Shown: positions 18,301 to 26,763, counted from the stretch's first letter. The stretch: 64,000 bases of DNA from Edaphosphingomonas laterariae (GCF_900188165.1 NZ_FZOS01000017.1:1-64000), one strand, 5' to 3'. Notes: generated from the letters alone by a model not told the origin. Translations and numbers: made by a program.

Positions 18301-19802
18301 CGATGGAAGCCATAAACGGCGGCGCCATCAGCCTCGACAGTCAGGGTGCCGATACTCGACGACAATGTCAGCTGCCCCGCGCCGCCCGTGCCGGAGCCGT
18401 CCGGCCGCTGAAGGAGCTGGAGCTGGAAACCTGATCCGTCATCATTGGCGAATAGGTTGAAGCTCGCCCCCGACGCCGCAGCAGCATCGATCGTGACAAC
18501 ATCGTCGACAACGCCGGAATGGCCGTTGACGGTGACGGTGATCTGGCCCGTCGTCGTGCCGCCCGCCCCGTCGCCAACGAGATAGGAAAACACGTCCTCG
18601 CCACGCTGCCCCGCCGCCAAAGCCTGCGTGTCGACGTCACCATTGTCGAGCGTGTAGCTGTAGCTGCCATCGGCATTGAGCTTCAGGCTGCCATAGGTAC
18701 CCACAATCACTTGCCCGACGTTGGCGGTCGCACCGTTGACCTGCGTGATGGCCAGCGTCGTCCCCGCGTCCGCATCGCTGTCGTTCGCCAGCACATTGCC
18801 CGATACGACATTGCCCGCCGCGTCCTCGGTGACGGCAGCCATATCCACGGTCGCCACCGGTGCGTCGTTCGTGCCCGTCACTGTGAGGGTGAGCGTCGCC
18901 TGCGTCGTCCCACCCGCGCCGTCGCTCACCCGATAGGTGAAGCTTTCCGTGGCGCTCTGCCCGGCGGCGAGGCGCTGGGTATCCACATCGCCATTGTCGA
19001 GCGTGTAGCTGTAGCTGCCATCAGCATTGAGCTTCAGGCTGCCATAAGTGCCCACAATCACTTGCCCGACATTGGCGGCTGCACCGTTGACCTGCGTGAT
19101 CGCCAGCGTCGTGCCGGCGTCCACGTCGCTGTCGTTGGTCAGCACATTGCCGGTCGCCGCCATCGTGCCCGGTGCAACGGCCGCGCTATCGGCCACAGCC
19201 ACCGGCGCGTCGTTGACGCCGGTGATGGTGAGGTTGAGCCGACCCGTCTGCGATCCGCTGCTGTTGGTGACGGTGTAGCTGAATATGTCGGTATGCGTCT
19301 GCCCGGCGGCGAGCGCCTTGACCGCGGCATTGTCGAGCGCGGCATAGCTGTAGCTGCCATTGCTGTTGAGCGTCAGCGTGCCGAAATCGGTGACGATCGG
19401 CTGGCCGACCGTGCCGGCCGCGCCGCCCTGCACAGCGACGGCCGAAACCGTGGGCGCGCCTGCCTGTCCGGCGGCCGGCGTGTCATTGGCCAGCACATTG
19501 CCGGTTGCCGCCGCAGCACCCGGGGCGATGGTGGCGCTGTCGGGCGTCACCGCCGGCGCGGGCGGCGGGGTCGGCGTAGTTTCGGGGCGCGATCCGCCGC
19601 CGCCGCCGCCACCGCCGCAAGCCGCCAGCAGCATCGGCAGGCCGAAGGCCGGGGCGATCGAGAAGGCACGGCCGGCCATCGGCCGCCACGCCATATTGGC
19701 CGACATGATATTGGCGGGCACGGATCGCCCCGCCGCGCCCGCACGACGCCGCGACCCAGCCACCAGCACCCCCGCGCCGGCACGCCCCATATTGTCAGCC
19801 AT
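15399..19802 (-). CDS. large VCBS/RTX repeat protein, putative type I-secreted adhesin
   Basis: About 1467 residues. An N-terminal segment ends in a lipobox-like LLAAC (C62) followed by a run of eight glycines. Then come three VCBS/cadherin-like repeats of about 117 residues (recurring VNDAPVA and NGSYSY), a fourth divergent one, and RTX calcium-binding nonapeptides from about residue 545 (GGSGNDVL, GGAGDDRL, GGDGNDRI, GGSGADRI, GGNGDDLL), interrupted by a putative Ig-like segment at about 700. The C-terminus (DFTQAEGDRIDLSDL ... AADFIFSGG) is a type I secretion target. The exporter genes follow directly. Role inferred: surface adhesin or biofilm matrix protein. Start 19802 (MADNMG) is a choice; M37 would give a 25-residue lipoprotein signal. 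Other alternatives are an exported hydrolase with unseen activity. Confidence 0.88.
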   Translation of the reverse strand: MADNMGRAGAGVLVAGSRRRAGAAGRSVPANIMSANMAWRPMAGRAFSIAPAFGLPMLLAACGGGGGGGGSRPETTPTPPPAPAVTPDSATIAPGAAAATGNVLANDTPAAGQAGAPTVSAVAVQGGAAGTVGQPIVTDFGTLTLNSNGSYSYAALDNAAVKALAAGQTHTDIFSYTVTNSSGSQTGRLNLTITGVNDAPVAVADSAAVAPGTMAATGNVLTNDSDVDAGTTLAITQVNGAAANVGQVIVGTYGSLKLNADGSYSYTLDNGDVDTQRLAAGQSATESFTYRVSDGAGGTTQATLTLTVTGTNDAPVATVDMAAVTEDAAGNVVSGNVLANDSDADAGTTLAITQVNGATANVGQVIVGTYGSLKLNADGSYSYTLDNGDVDTQALAAGQRGEDVFSYLVGDGAGGTTTGQITVTVNGHSGVVDDVVTIDAAAASGASFNLFANDDGSGFQLQLLQRPDGSGTGGAGQLTLSSSIGTLTVEADGAAVYGFHRGSSDIGAGQSFTDYFKYSGQDASGQSDTATIRVTISRAAERTIDGTAGADRLVAEIADTVLNGGSGNDVLVGGHGRDVLNGGAGDDRLTGWINDQLAGANAANRDQFIGGAGDDVIVGGHGSLADVAIYSGKRSDYSIQVSGDEIIVRDLNVADGDDGIDRLTGIELLQFSDQIADQSPSRAYFGVVNDGVRDSAVNLSGSRTFAIGPVSGGNVFYNDTATAELLTFDGATAPSWLRFDTASQRVVGTAPVGFEGTIDLVIRPVGPDATGAFDTTRLYFYTPRAGDVVGSNGVAERFVGSAGADRVFNMGRDDVAVASAGADVYEGSPDEVYAGAWPLIDYSASDAGIFLDLGLGVAQGGYAEGDIILNVGSIIGTSFADQIIAGPATEVIDPGAGDDIVIVANTTSLPLWSSIYGVYVWGGEGADTIQGNSSVNLIVDYSRSAAGITLTVGARASGGDAEGDLLTNVDRIIGTRFDDLIRLEPVASFFSGGSVEGGDGNDRIEGNDGSSYRLDGGSGNDQIFGFDGDDGLTGGGGADMLDGGAGIDTAYYQGAGGIQIDLTLGTAHGGDAEGDTLVGIENIHTEIYADDVLIGNAGDNVLSSQGGNDRLYGMAGDDTLEIYFGVTNALIDGGDGIDTFRAGEFTTVDLAAGTATKLSGGTATLISIENVEVSADGATVYGTDGANVLRSGTSGDTFLYGRGGDDRLEGSFGNDVLEGGSGADRIDGGPGGIEGGPRGIDTASYAGSTSAVQVDLRTGLGSGGDAAGDTLFNIENLDGGSAGDVLVGSDEVNMLRGNGGNDILLAIGGGDQLAGGNGDDLLIGGTQSGGAGNDVLVMLDGDGPSSAGGTGADTFLFDTAVGRGAPGYNFATRIQDFTQAEGDRIDLSDLRDGGGAVLGLQDILDNSAVAGGNLVIDLSSFTAGGQAVIGSITLAGINDAGALGAADFIFSGGVDWQAQLPAGLSLT
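18641..19152 (-). repeat. near-identical tandem VCBS repeat segments inside the RTX gene
   Basis: The stretch starting cattgtcgagcgtgtagctg at 18641 recurs at 18992, a 351-bp (117-codon) period, with only scattered base differences over about 160 bp. A third, more diverged copy begins near 19332. Such high identity points to recent duplication or ongoing recombination between adhesin repeats. Confidence 0.85.
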
Positions 19803-19843
19803 CCCCCGATTCACCCCTTTAAGCGCAATATCTTGCACTCGAC

Positions 19844-19872
19844 ATCCTTAGAAGGGGCGTACCAAGTGTCAA
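19844..19872 (-). promoter_or_regulatory. candidate promoter of the RTX-exporter operon
   Basis: On the minus strand, TTGACA (19872-19867) is followed after 17 bases by AAGGAT (19849-19844). The -35 is perfect; the -10 is weak. The start of transcription would fall near 19837, which argues against the most upstream in-frame GTG at 19838 and for the ATG at 19802 or later. Confidence 0.45.
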
Positions 19873-19979
19873 TCAAACTGGCGATACTTGCCATTACTTT
19901 TCGCCACTTGGGCATTTCGGCCAGATCGGGTGTCGCTTCGGGCCGGGCAAAGAAACTGCGGATGGTTCAACGCGCCCCC

Positions 19980-22388
19980 TCAGTCGACCCGCATCGCCTC
20001 CGCCGCCAATGCTTCCGCCTCGATCAGCAGCGCGTCGTCGGTCAGCCCCTGCGCCACATGTTCGCGCCCGATCATCACCAGCACCGGCACGGCCAGCGGC
20101 GAAACCCGGTCGAGCGTGACGTGCAGCATCGTGCCGGCCGCGCGATCGAGCAGATCGCCCAGCCGGCCGACATCGGTCATCCGCGCCCGCGCATCGGCCC
20201 AGGCCGCGCGCAGCAGCAGATGATCGGGCTCGTAACGGTGCAGCACATCATAGATCAGGTCGGTCGAGAAGGTGACCTGCCGGCCCGATTTGCGCTTGCC
20301 GGGATGCTGCCGCTCGACCAGCCCTCCTATCACCGCCACTTCGCGGAACGCGCGCTTCAGCAGCGCCGATTGCTGCACCCATTCGACGAATTCGTCGGTC
20401 AGGATATCGGGCGCGAACAGCGCCGCCGGATCGGTCACCGGTTTCAGCGAATAGGTAGCCAGCGCATAATCATTGGCGACGAAGCCGATCGGCATCAGCC
20501 CCAGCGTCTCCATCCGCCGGGTCAGCAGCATGCCGAGCGACTGGTGCGCGTTCCACCCTTCGAAGCTGTAGGCGACCATGAAGTGCCGGCCTTCGTGCGG
20601 GAAGGTTTCGACCAGCAATTGCCCCGCGCCGGGCAGCACCGATCGCCGCGCCTGCACGTCCAGCCATTCGCGCACCTCATTGGGGAAGCGCGGCCATTGC
20701 ATGGGATCGGCCAGATAGCCGCGCACCCGATCGGCCAGGTTGGTCGATATCGGCATGCGCGCGCCCATATAGGTGGGGATGCGCGCCGATCGCGAAGTGG
20801 CGCGCACGATCAGGTCGGTCTGCTCGACCTTCTCAACCTCCAGGCTCAGCCCCGCGAAGAAGAAGGTGTCGCCCGGCGACAATGATGCGGCGAACCCCTC
20901 CTCCACCGTGCCGAGCTTGCGGTGATTGCGGAACCGCACGTCGAGCATCGGCGCATCGACGATGATGCCCGCGTTCAGCCGGTGCTGCGCGACGAAGCTG
21001 GGATGGCTCACCCGCCACAGGCCGTCCGGCCCCTGCACCAGCCGGCGGAAACGGTCATAGGCCTTCAGCGCATAGCCGCCATTTTCGATGAAGCGCAGCA
21101 CCTGATCGAAGATCCCGGCGTCGAGCATCGCGTAGGGCGCCGCCTGCCGTATTTCGGCCAGCAGGGCATCGGCGTCGAAGGGGCCGGCACAGGCCACCGC
21201 CATGATATGCTGGGCCAGCACGTCGAGCGCGCCCGGCCGGAAGGTTTCGGCATCGAGCGCGCCTTCCTCCACCGCGTCGAGCGCGGCGCGCGCCTCCAGA
21301 TATTCGAAACGGTTGCCGGGGACGAGCAAGGCGCTGGACGGTTCGTCCAGCCGGTGATTGGCCCGGCCGATTCGCTGCAACAGCCGCGACGACCCCTTGG
21401 GCGCGCCCATCTGGATGACAAGATCGACATCGCCCCAGTCGACGCCGAGGTCGAGGCTCGCCGTCGCCACCAGCGCGCGCAGCCGGCCGGCGGCCATCGC
21501 CTCCTCCACCTTGCGGCGCGCCTCGCGGCTGAGCGATCCGTGATGGATGCCGATCGGCAGCCCGGCATCATTGGCCTTCCACAGATCCTGGAAGATCAGC
21601 TCGGCCAAACTACGCGTGTTGCAGAAGATGATCGTCGTGCGGTGGGCCTCGATCTCCGCCATCACCTGCCCTGCGGCATAGCGCCCCGAATGGCCGGACC
21701 ACGGCACGCGCCCTTCGGGCAGCAGGATGGCGATATCGGGATCCGCGCCCGGCTCGCCCCGCACCAGCGCGATCGCGTCCAGATCGCCATCGGGCGAAAG
21801 CCAGCCGCGATAGGCATCGGCATCGGCCACCGTGGCGGACAGGCCAACGACGCGCAGATCCGGCGCCAGCGTGCGCAGCCGGCTGATCGCCAGCGCCAGC
21901 AGATCGCCGCGCTTGCCGTTGGCGAAGGCGTGCACCTCGTCGATCACGATCGTCTTCAGCGTTGCGAACAGACCGGCGCTGTCGGGATAGGAAATCAGCA
22001 GGCTTAGCGATTCCGGCGTGGTCAGCAGCATATGCGGCGGCCGCGCCCGCTGCCGCGCCTTGCGGTCCGACGGGGTGTCGCCGGTCCGCGTTTCCACGCT
22101 GATCGGCAGCCCCATCTCGGCGATCGGGGTCAACAGGTTGCGCTGCACATCGACGGCCAGCGCCTTCAACGGCGAAACATAAAGCGTGTGGAGCCCTTGC
22201 GCGGGATGCTCCACCAGATCGGCCAGGCTCGGCAGGAAACCCGCCAGCGTCTTGCCCGCGCCGGTCGGCGCCACCAGCAGCGCGTCCTGCCCGGCGCGCG
22301 CGGCCGCCAGCATCTCCAGCTGGTGCCGCCGCGGCTGCCAGCCACGGGCGGCGAACCAGTCGGCAAGGGCGGGCGGCAGCGCGGTCAT
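19980..22388 (-). CDS. ligase-associated DNA damage response DEXH-box helicase (Lhr-like)
   Basis: An 802-residue SF2 helicase with Walker A PTGAGKT (K46), DEVH box (VIDEVHAFANGKRGD), motif III SATV, and helicase C motifs (IIFCNTRSLAEL, QRIGRANHR), followed by the DUF4175/Lhr-like C-terminal extension. This subfamily normally neighbours an ATP-dependent DNA ligase, an exonuclease-like MBL protein and a metallophosphoesterase, and is implicated in DNA repair. None of those partners is next to it here. I placed the start at 22388 (MTALPPALADWF) after AGGACGGCG; the longer frame runs back over the divergent gene. Confidence 0.88.
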   Translation of the reverse strand: MTALPPALADWFAARGWQPRRHQLEMLAAARAGQDALLVAPTGAGKTLAGFLPSLADLVEHPAQGLHTLYVSPLKALAVDVQRNLLTPIAEMGLPISVETRTGDTPSDRKARQRARPPHMLLTTPESLSLLISYPDSAGLFATLKTIVIDEVHAFANGKRGDLLALAISRLRTLAPDLRVVGLSATVADADAYRGWLSPDGDLDAIALVRGEPGADPDIAILLPEGRVPWSGHSGRYAAGQVMAEIEAHRTTIIFCNTRSLAELIFQDLWKANDAGLPIGIHHGSLSREARRKVEEAMAAGRLRALVATASLDLGVDWGDVDLVIQMGAPKGSSRLLQRIGRANHRLDEPSSALLVPGNRFEYLEARAALDAVEEGALDAETFRPGALDVLAQHIMAVACAGPFDADALLAEIRQAAPYAMLDAGIFDQVLRFIENGGYALKAYDRFRRLVQGPDGLWRVSHPSFVAQHRLNAGIIVDAPMLDVRFRNHRKLGTVEEGFAASLSPGDTFFFAGLSLEVEKVEQTDLIVRATSRSARIPTYMGARMPISTNLADRVRGYLADPMQWPRFPNEVREWLDVQARRSVLPGAGQLLVETFPHEGRHFMVAYSFEGWNAHQSLGMLLTRRMETLGLMPIGFVANDYALATYSLKPVTDPAALFAPDILTDEFVEWVQQSALLKRAFREVAVIGGLVERQHPGKRKSGRQVTFSTDLIYDVLHRYEPDHLLLRAAWADARARMTDVGRLGDLLDRAAGTMLHVTLDRVSPLAVPVLVMIGREHVAQGLTDDALLIEAEALAAEAMRVD

Positions 22389-22451
22389 CGCCGTCCTGAC
22401 TATCCGGCTCGCCCGCATCGCGATAGGAGGGCCGCCGCAAAGGAGTAGATC

Positions 22452-22628
22452 ATGGCCGAATTCGTCCGTCACAAGCAGCCCTGGACCGGCGACGAACTCG
22501 CCAAGCTCCGCCGCCTCGCCGAAAAGGGCATGGCGCTGCGCGCGATCGCCAAGGCCCTCACCCGCAGCGAGGAATCGGTGAAGGACCGCGCCAAGCAGGA
22601 CGGCATCAAGATCGCCAAGCTGCATTGA
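22452..22628 (+). CDS. 58-residue basic protein, possible helix-turn-helix
   Basis: ATG 22452 follows AAGGAGTAGATC, a strong ribosome site. The product is 58 residues, rich in K/R, with the pattern PWTGDELAKLRRLAEKGMA then IAKALTRSEESVKDRAKQDG. This resembles a small SANT/Myb- or sigma-70-region-4-like helical DNA-binding unit, but I cannot name the family. It diverges from the DEXH helicase across 63 bp and ends 6 bp before a strong terminator, so it is a complete one-gene transcript. Confidence 0.75.
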   Translation: MAEFVRHKQPWTGDELAKLRRLAEKGMALRAIAKALTRSEESVKDRAKQDGIKIAKLH

Positions 22629-22634
22629 TCCCAC

Positions 22635-22670
22635 AAAAAAGGGGTGGCCCGGCGGGCCACCCCTTTTTTT
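22635..22670. terminator. bidirectional rho-independent terminator
   Basis: A 16-bp stem with A run and T run on its two sides: AAAAAAGGGGTGGCCC / GGGCCACCCCTTTTTT with a 3-base loop. It serves both the 58-residue gene (+) and dps (-), which converge here. Confidence 0.92.
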
Positions 22671-22690
22671 GTTTGCCGGGTCGGGGCCGC

Positions 22691-23191
22691 TCAGGCGCCC
22701 TGGCTGGCCTCGAACAGGAACCAGGCGCGTTCCTCGGCCAGGTCGGTCCATTCGTCCAGGATGCCGCTGGTCGCATTGTCCTTGGCCGCGTCCACGATGT
22801 CCTTGGCCTCGCGGAACTTCTCCACCAGCTTCAGATTATCGTCGCGCAGTTCGCGCAGCATGTCGCCCGCGCTCACGAAATCGGCGTCATTGTCCTTGAT
22901 CGACTGCAGCCGCGCGATGTGGCCGATCGACCGCAGCGTGGTGTTGCCGGTCTTGCGCACGCGTTCGGCGATCTGGTCGGTCGTGCCCAGGATCTGGGTC
23001 GCCTGATCGTCGAGCATCAGGTGATAATCGCGAAAATGCGGGCCCGAAACGTGCCAGTGGAAATTCTTGGTCTTGAGGTAGAGCGCGTAGCTATCGGCAA
23101 GGATCGCGTTCAGCGCGTCCGCCACGCTGCTCACCTTGTTGCTTGCCAGATCGGTCGGCGTCGCGAGTTTGGCCTTGGGCGTCTTCGCCAT
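22691..23191 (-). CDS. dps: Dps-family DNA-protecting ferritin
   Basis: A 166-residue Dps/ferritin-like protein. The N-terminal tail is lysine-rich (MAKTPKAKLATPTDLASNK), as in DNA-binding Dps. The ferroxidase signature is YLKTKNFHWHVSGPHF with downstream HLMLDDQ. Dps forms 12-subunit shells that store iron and shield DNA in stress. GGAGGAATATTC precedes the ATG at 23191. A longer frame adds nine residues that overlap this ribosome site and is rejected. It ends at the strong shared terminator. Confidence 0.93.
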   Translation of the reverse strand: MAKTPKAKLATPTDLASNKVSSVADALNAILADSYALYLKTKNFHWHVSGPHFRDYHLMLDDQATQILGTTDQIAERVRKTGNTTLRSIGHIARLQSIKDNDADFVSAGDMLRELRDDNLKLVEKFREAKDIVDAAKDNATSGILDEWTDLAEERAWFLFEASQGA

Positions 23192-23308
23192 GAATATTCC
23201 TCCTGTCGGCGGGTCCAACTGACTATCGATTCGTTTGTATAACGATCAAGATGGCAAATCGTGGCACCGCCGCCATGGAGAATCTTCGATCGGCGTGATC
23301 GATCTTCC

Positions 23309-23354
23309 CTGTCAGCCGATATTTCTGTCAGCCGACATTCCCATCAGCCAACAG
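23309..23354. repeat. short 16-bp tandem repeat between polA and dps
   Basis: CTGTCAGCCGATATT (23309) is repeated as CTGTCAGCCGACATT (23325), followed by a decayed third unit CATCAGCCAACAG. It sits 12 bp from the polA stop in a 174-bp gap with no gene. No function is apparent. Confidence 0.55.
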
Positions 23355-23365
23355 GCCTGCCGGCT

Positions 23366-26170
23366 TCAGTGCGCCGCGCCCCAGCTTGGCCCGGTGCCGA
23401 TTTCCACCCCCAAAGGTACGGACAGGCTGACCAATGGTTCCGCCGCCCCGGCCATCACCGCACGAATGATCGGCGTCGCCGCTTCGACATCGGCTTCGGG
23501 CAGTTCGAACACCAGTTCGTCATGCACCTGCAGCAGCATCCGCACGCGATCGAGCCCGGCCGCTTCCAGCGCCGGCGTCATCCGCACCATCGCGCGCTTG
23601 ATTATATCGGCGCAGCTGCCCTGGATCGGCGCGTTGATCGCCGCGCGCTCGGCACCCTGGCGGATATGCTGCACGCCGGCCTTGATCTGCGGGAACCAGG
23701 TCTTGCGCCCGAACAGCGTCTCGGTGAAACCGGTCGCCCGCGCTTTCTCCAGCGTCTCGTTGATATAGGCCGAAATCCCCGGAAACCGCTCGAAATAGCG
23801 GGAGATCATCGCCTGCGCCTCGTCCGGCTCGATCTCCAGCCGCGATGCCAGCCCCCAGCGCGAAATGCCGTAGAGGATGGCGAAGTTGATCGTCTTGGCA
23901 CGGCCGCGCGTATCGCGATTGACCTCGCCGAACAGCTCCTGCGCGGTCGCCGCGTGAATATCCTCGCCCCGGCGGAACGCTTCGCGCAGCGCGGGCACGT
24001 CGGCCATGTGCGCGGCGAGCCGCAGCTCGATCTGGCTATAGTCCGCCGCCAGGATCACATTGCCCGGCTCGGCGACGAACGCGTCGCGGATCTGGCGCCC
24101 GGCCTCGCTGCGGATCGGGATATTCTGCAGGTTGGGATCGGTGGACGACAAGCGCCCGGTCTGCGCGCCGGTCAGGCTGTAGCTGGTGTGGACACGGCCG
24201 GTATCGCGGTTGATCTGCGCCTGCAGCGCATCGGTATAGGTGGATTTCAGCTTGGCGAGCTGGCGCCAGTCGAGCACCAGCCCCGCGATCTTCACCCCAT
24301 CCGCCTTCAGCTTTTCGAGCACGGTGACGTCGGTGGAATAGGCGCCGGATTTGCCTTTCTTGCCGCCCTTCAGCCCCATCTTGTCGAACAAGATGGCGCC
24401 CAGCTGCTGCGGCGATCCGATGGTGAAGGGCTGGCCCGCCTCGCCGTGAATCTCCTCCTCCAGCCGCGCGATCTCCTGCGCGAAGCGGCCGGACAGGCGC
24501 GACAGATGCTCGCGATCCACCTTGATGCCCGCACGCTCCATGCCGGCCACCACCGGGATCAGCGGCCGATCGACCAGTTCATAGACCCGCGTCGCCGCCT
24601 CGCGCGCCAGCCGGGGCTGGAAACGCGTCCACAGCCGCCAGGTCACATCGGCATCCTCGCCGGCATAGCGCGTCGCCTGATCCAGCGGCACCTGCGCGAA
24701 GCTGATCGCCTTCTTGCCGGTGCCGGCAACCTCCTTGAACGGGATGCAGCTATGATCGAGCACGGCCTGCGCCACCTCGTCCATGCCGTGCCCGGCCAGC
24801 GACTGCCCGGCATCGAGGTCGAAGCTCATCACCATCGTGTCGTCGATCGGCGCGACATCCAGGCCGACGCGCTTCAGCACGTTCAGGTCATATTTGATGT
24901 TGTGGCCGATCTTCAGCACGGCGGCATCGGCCAGCAACGGCCGCATCCGCGCGACCAGATCGGCCAGCGGGATCTGCACCGGCGCCTCGGCGAACATGCC
25001 GTCGTCGCTGCGATGGCCGACGGGAATGTAACAGGCCCGGCCCGGCGCGGTCGCCAGACAGATACCGGCCAGATTGGCCGAAATGCTGTCCAGCGCATCG
25101 GTTTCGGTGTCGATCGCGATGATCCCGCTGGCATAGGATTCGGCGATCCACGCATCCAGCCGCTCCAGCGTCGTCACGGTTTCATAAGCGTCGCGATCGA
25201 TCGGCGGCAGCGGCACGAAATCGGGCAGCGCCACTTCGGCCGCCGGCGTCGCCGATCCCGCCGCAGCACCGGCCACCGGATCGGCCTTGTCCTTGCCCGG
25301 CGCATGCGCCGCCAGCCGCGACAGCAGCGTCTTGAAACCCTGATCTTCCAGAAAGGCGCGCAGCGGCTCGGGCGGAATGCCGTCCAGCCGCAGCTCATCC
25401 AGCGCATGCGGCACCGGCACCTCGCGATGCAGGTCCACCAGCACGCGCGACAGGCGGGCCATCTCGGTATTGGCGATCAGATTCTCGCGCATCTTGGACG
25501 GCTTCATCGCCGGCGCGGCGGCCAGCACGCTTTCCAGGTCGCCATATTCCAGGATCAGCTTGCTCGCCGTCTTGGGGCCGATGCCGGGGACGCCGGGCAC
25601 ATTGTCCACGCTGTCGCCCATCAGCGCCAGCACATCGCCCAGCTTCTCGGGCGGCACGCCGAACTTGCCCATCACATAATCGGCGCCGCGCCGCTCATTC
25701 TTCATCGTGTCGAGCATGTCGACGCCGGGGCGGATGAGCTGCATCAGATCCTTGTCGGACGAAACGATGGTCACGTCCCAGCCGGCTGCGATCGCCTTCA
25801 TCGTATAGGTGGCGATGATGTCGTCGGCCTCGAACCCGGCCTCCTCGATGCAGGGCAGCGAAAAGGCGCGCGTCGCATCGCGGAACAGCGGGAATTGCGG
25901 CACCAGATCTTCCGGCGCCGGCGGCCGCTGCGCCTTGTATTTGTCATAGAGGTCGTTGCGGAAGGTGTGCGATCCCTTGTCGAACACCACCGCCAGATGC
26001 GTCGGCCCGTCCGCCTTGTCGAGCGCATCGGCCAGCTTCCACAGCATCGCCGTATAGCCATAGACGGCCCCGACGTTCAGGCCGTAGCGGTTGGTCAGCG
26101 GCGGAAGCTGATGATAGGCGCGGAAGATGTAGCCCGAGCCGTCGACGAGATAGAGGTGGTTGGAAGCCAT
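23366..26170 (-). CDS. polA: DNA polymerase I
   Basis: A 934-residue family A polymerase with all three domains. The 5'-3' exonuclease is at about 1-300 (LYLVDGSGYIFRAYH, MGDSVDNVPGVPGIG). The 3'-5' proofreading domain is at about 330-520 with its acidic residues intact (IAIDTETDAL, GHNIKYDLNVL, YAGEDADVTWRL). The polymerase domain carries ILAADYSQIELRLAAH, the O-helix region GRAKTINFAILYG and LLQVHDELVFE. It fills gaps in repair and removes Okazaki primers. It is transcribed alone. Confidence 0.97.
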   Translation of the reverse strand: MASNHLYLVDGSGYIFRAYHQLPPLTNRYGLNVGAVYGYTAMLWKLADALDKADGPTHLAVVFDKGSHTFRNDLYDKYKAQRPPAPEDLVPQFPLFRDATRAFSLPCIEEAGFEADDIIATYTMKAIAAGWDVTIVSSDKDLMQLIRPGVDMLDTMKNERRGADYVMGKFGVPPEKLGDVLALMGDSVDNVPGVPGIGPKTASKLILEYGDLESVLAAAPAMKPSKMRENLIANTEMARLSRVLVDLHREVPVPHALDELRLDGIPPEPLRAFLEDQGFKTLLSRLAAHAPGKDKADPVAGAAAGSATPAAEVALPDFVPLPPIDRDAYETVTTLERLDAWIAESYASGIIAIDTETDALDSISANLAGICLATAPGRACYIPVGHRSDDGMFAEAPVQIPLADLVARMRPLLADAAVLKIGHNIKYDLNVLKRVGLDVAPIDDTMVMSFDLDAGQSLAGHGMDEVAQAVLDHSCIPFKEVAGTGKKAISFAQVPLDQATRYAGEDADVTWRLWTRFQPRLAREAATRVYELVDRPLIPVVAGMERAGIKVDREHLSRLSGRFAQEIARLEEEIHGEAGQPFTIGSPQQLGAILFDKMGLKGGKKGKSGAYSTDVTVLEKLKADGVKIAGLVLDWRQLAKLKSTYTDALQAQINRDTGRVHTSYSLTGAQTGRLSSTDPNLQNIPIRSEAGRQIRDAFVAEPGNVILAADYSQIELRLAAHMADVPALREAFRRGEDIHAATAQELFGEVNRDTRGRAKTINFAILYGISRWGLASRLEIEPDEAQAMISRYFERFPGISAYINETLEKARATGFTETLFGRKTWFPQIKAGVQHIRQGAERAAINAPIQGSCADIIKRAMVRMTPALEAAGLDRVRMLLQVHDELVFELPEADVEAATPIIRAVMAGAAEPLVSLSVPLGVEIGTGPSWGAAH

Positions 26171-26304
26171 GGGCCAAGGGGATAGCCCAACCCCGCGCCG
26201 CCATCCACCGCCAACCTTGCCTCAGGCGCACCAAAGCGCGATCGGGGAGGCAAGCCCACGCACCGCAAGGCAGGCCGCGCCATGGCGGCCCGGCTTTCAC
26301 CCCC

Positions 26305-26763
26305 TTACCCCGCGCGGCCGCCTTGTGTCGCACTCCGCCGTTCCGGCCTTTTCTGCATGATCATCTCGACCTTCTGGCCGCCATGATAATCGACGATGCC
26401 GCACATCCGCTTCCCATCGCCGGCAAGCGCGCCGTTGAAGCGGACATCGCCTTCGTTCGACGCGACCACCATCGCCACCATCCGGCCATCGACCTTCAGG
26501 CTGCGCACCACCACGACGCCGGGCGTCAACGCCAGCGATCCTCCCAATTCGGGGCCCATCATGCCCAGCGAGAGCAGGCCGAAGCTGGGAATGCCGCCCA
26601 CATCCATAAGCGCGTCCCACAGACCCGCCAGATCGCCGGGCTGAACCGGCTTCGCGGCCGCCATGTCCGGCGCGCTGCACGCGAACTGCATGGTCACCGC
26701 CTCGCTTGCCGCCGCCGGAACAGATGCGCACGCCAATGCGATGCCGACGATAATCCGTTTCAT
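26305..26763 (-). CDS. secreted hypothetical protein
   Basis: A 152-residue protein with a clear signal peptide (MKRIIVGIALACASVPAAAS) and two cysteines in the mature part (QFACSAPDM, KRMCGIVDY). The rest is beta-rich with a central glycine/leucine segment. GGAGAAGCAGGGCA precedes ATG 26763; the track upstream to 26787 lacks a better start. I do not recognise a family. It diverges from the LytTR membrane regulator, a common arrangement for a regulator and its target, which is only suggestive. Confidence 0.65.
   Translation of the reverse strand: MKRIIVGIALACASVPAAASEAVTMQFACSAPDMAAAKPVQPGDLAGLWDALMDVGGIPSFGLLSLGMMGPELGGSLALTPGVVVVRSLKVDGRMVAMVVASNEGDVRFNGALAGDGKRMCGIVDYHGGQKVEMIMQKRPERRSATQGGRAG

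Noticed and set aside
18519-20885. Open frame of 788 codons opposite the RTX gene and helicase
   Set aside because: It spans the opposite strand of two unrelated genes and the promoter gap between them, so cannot be a real gene.
23261-26185. Open frame of 974 codons on the plus strand opposite polA
   Set aside because: Antisense to a complete DNA polymerase I; composition (arginine, histidine, glutamine) is that of a shadow frame.
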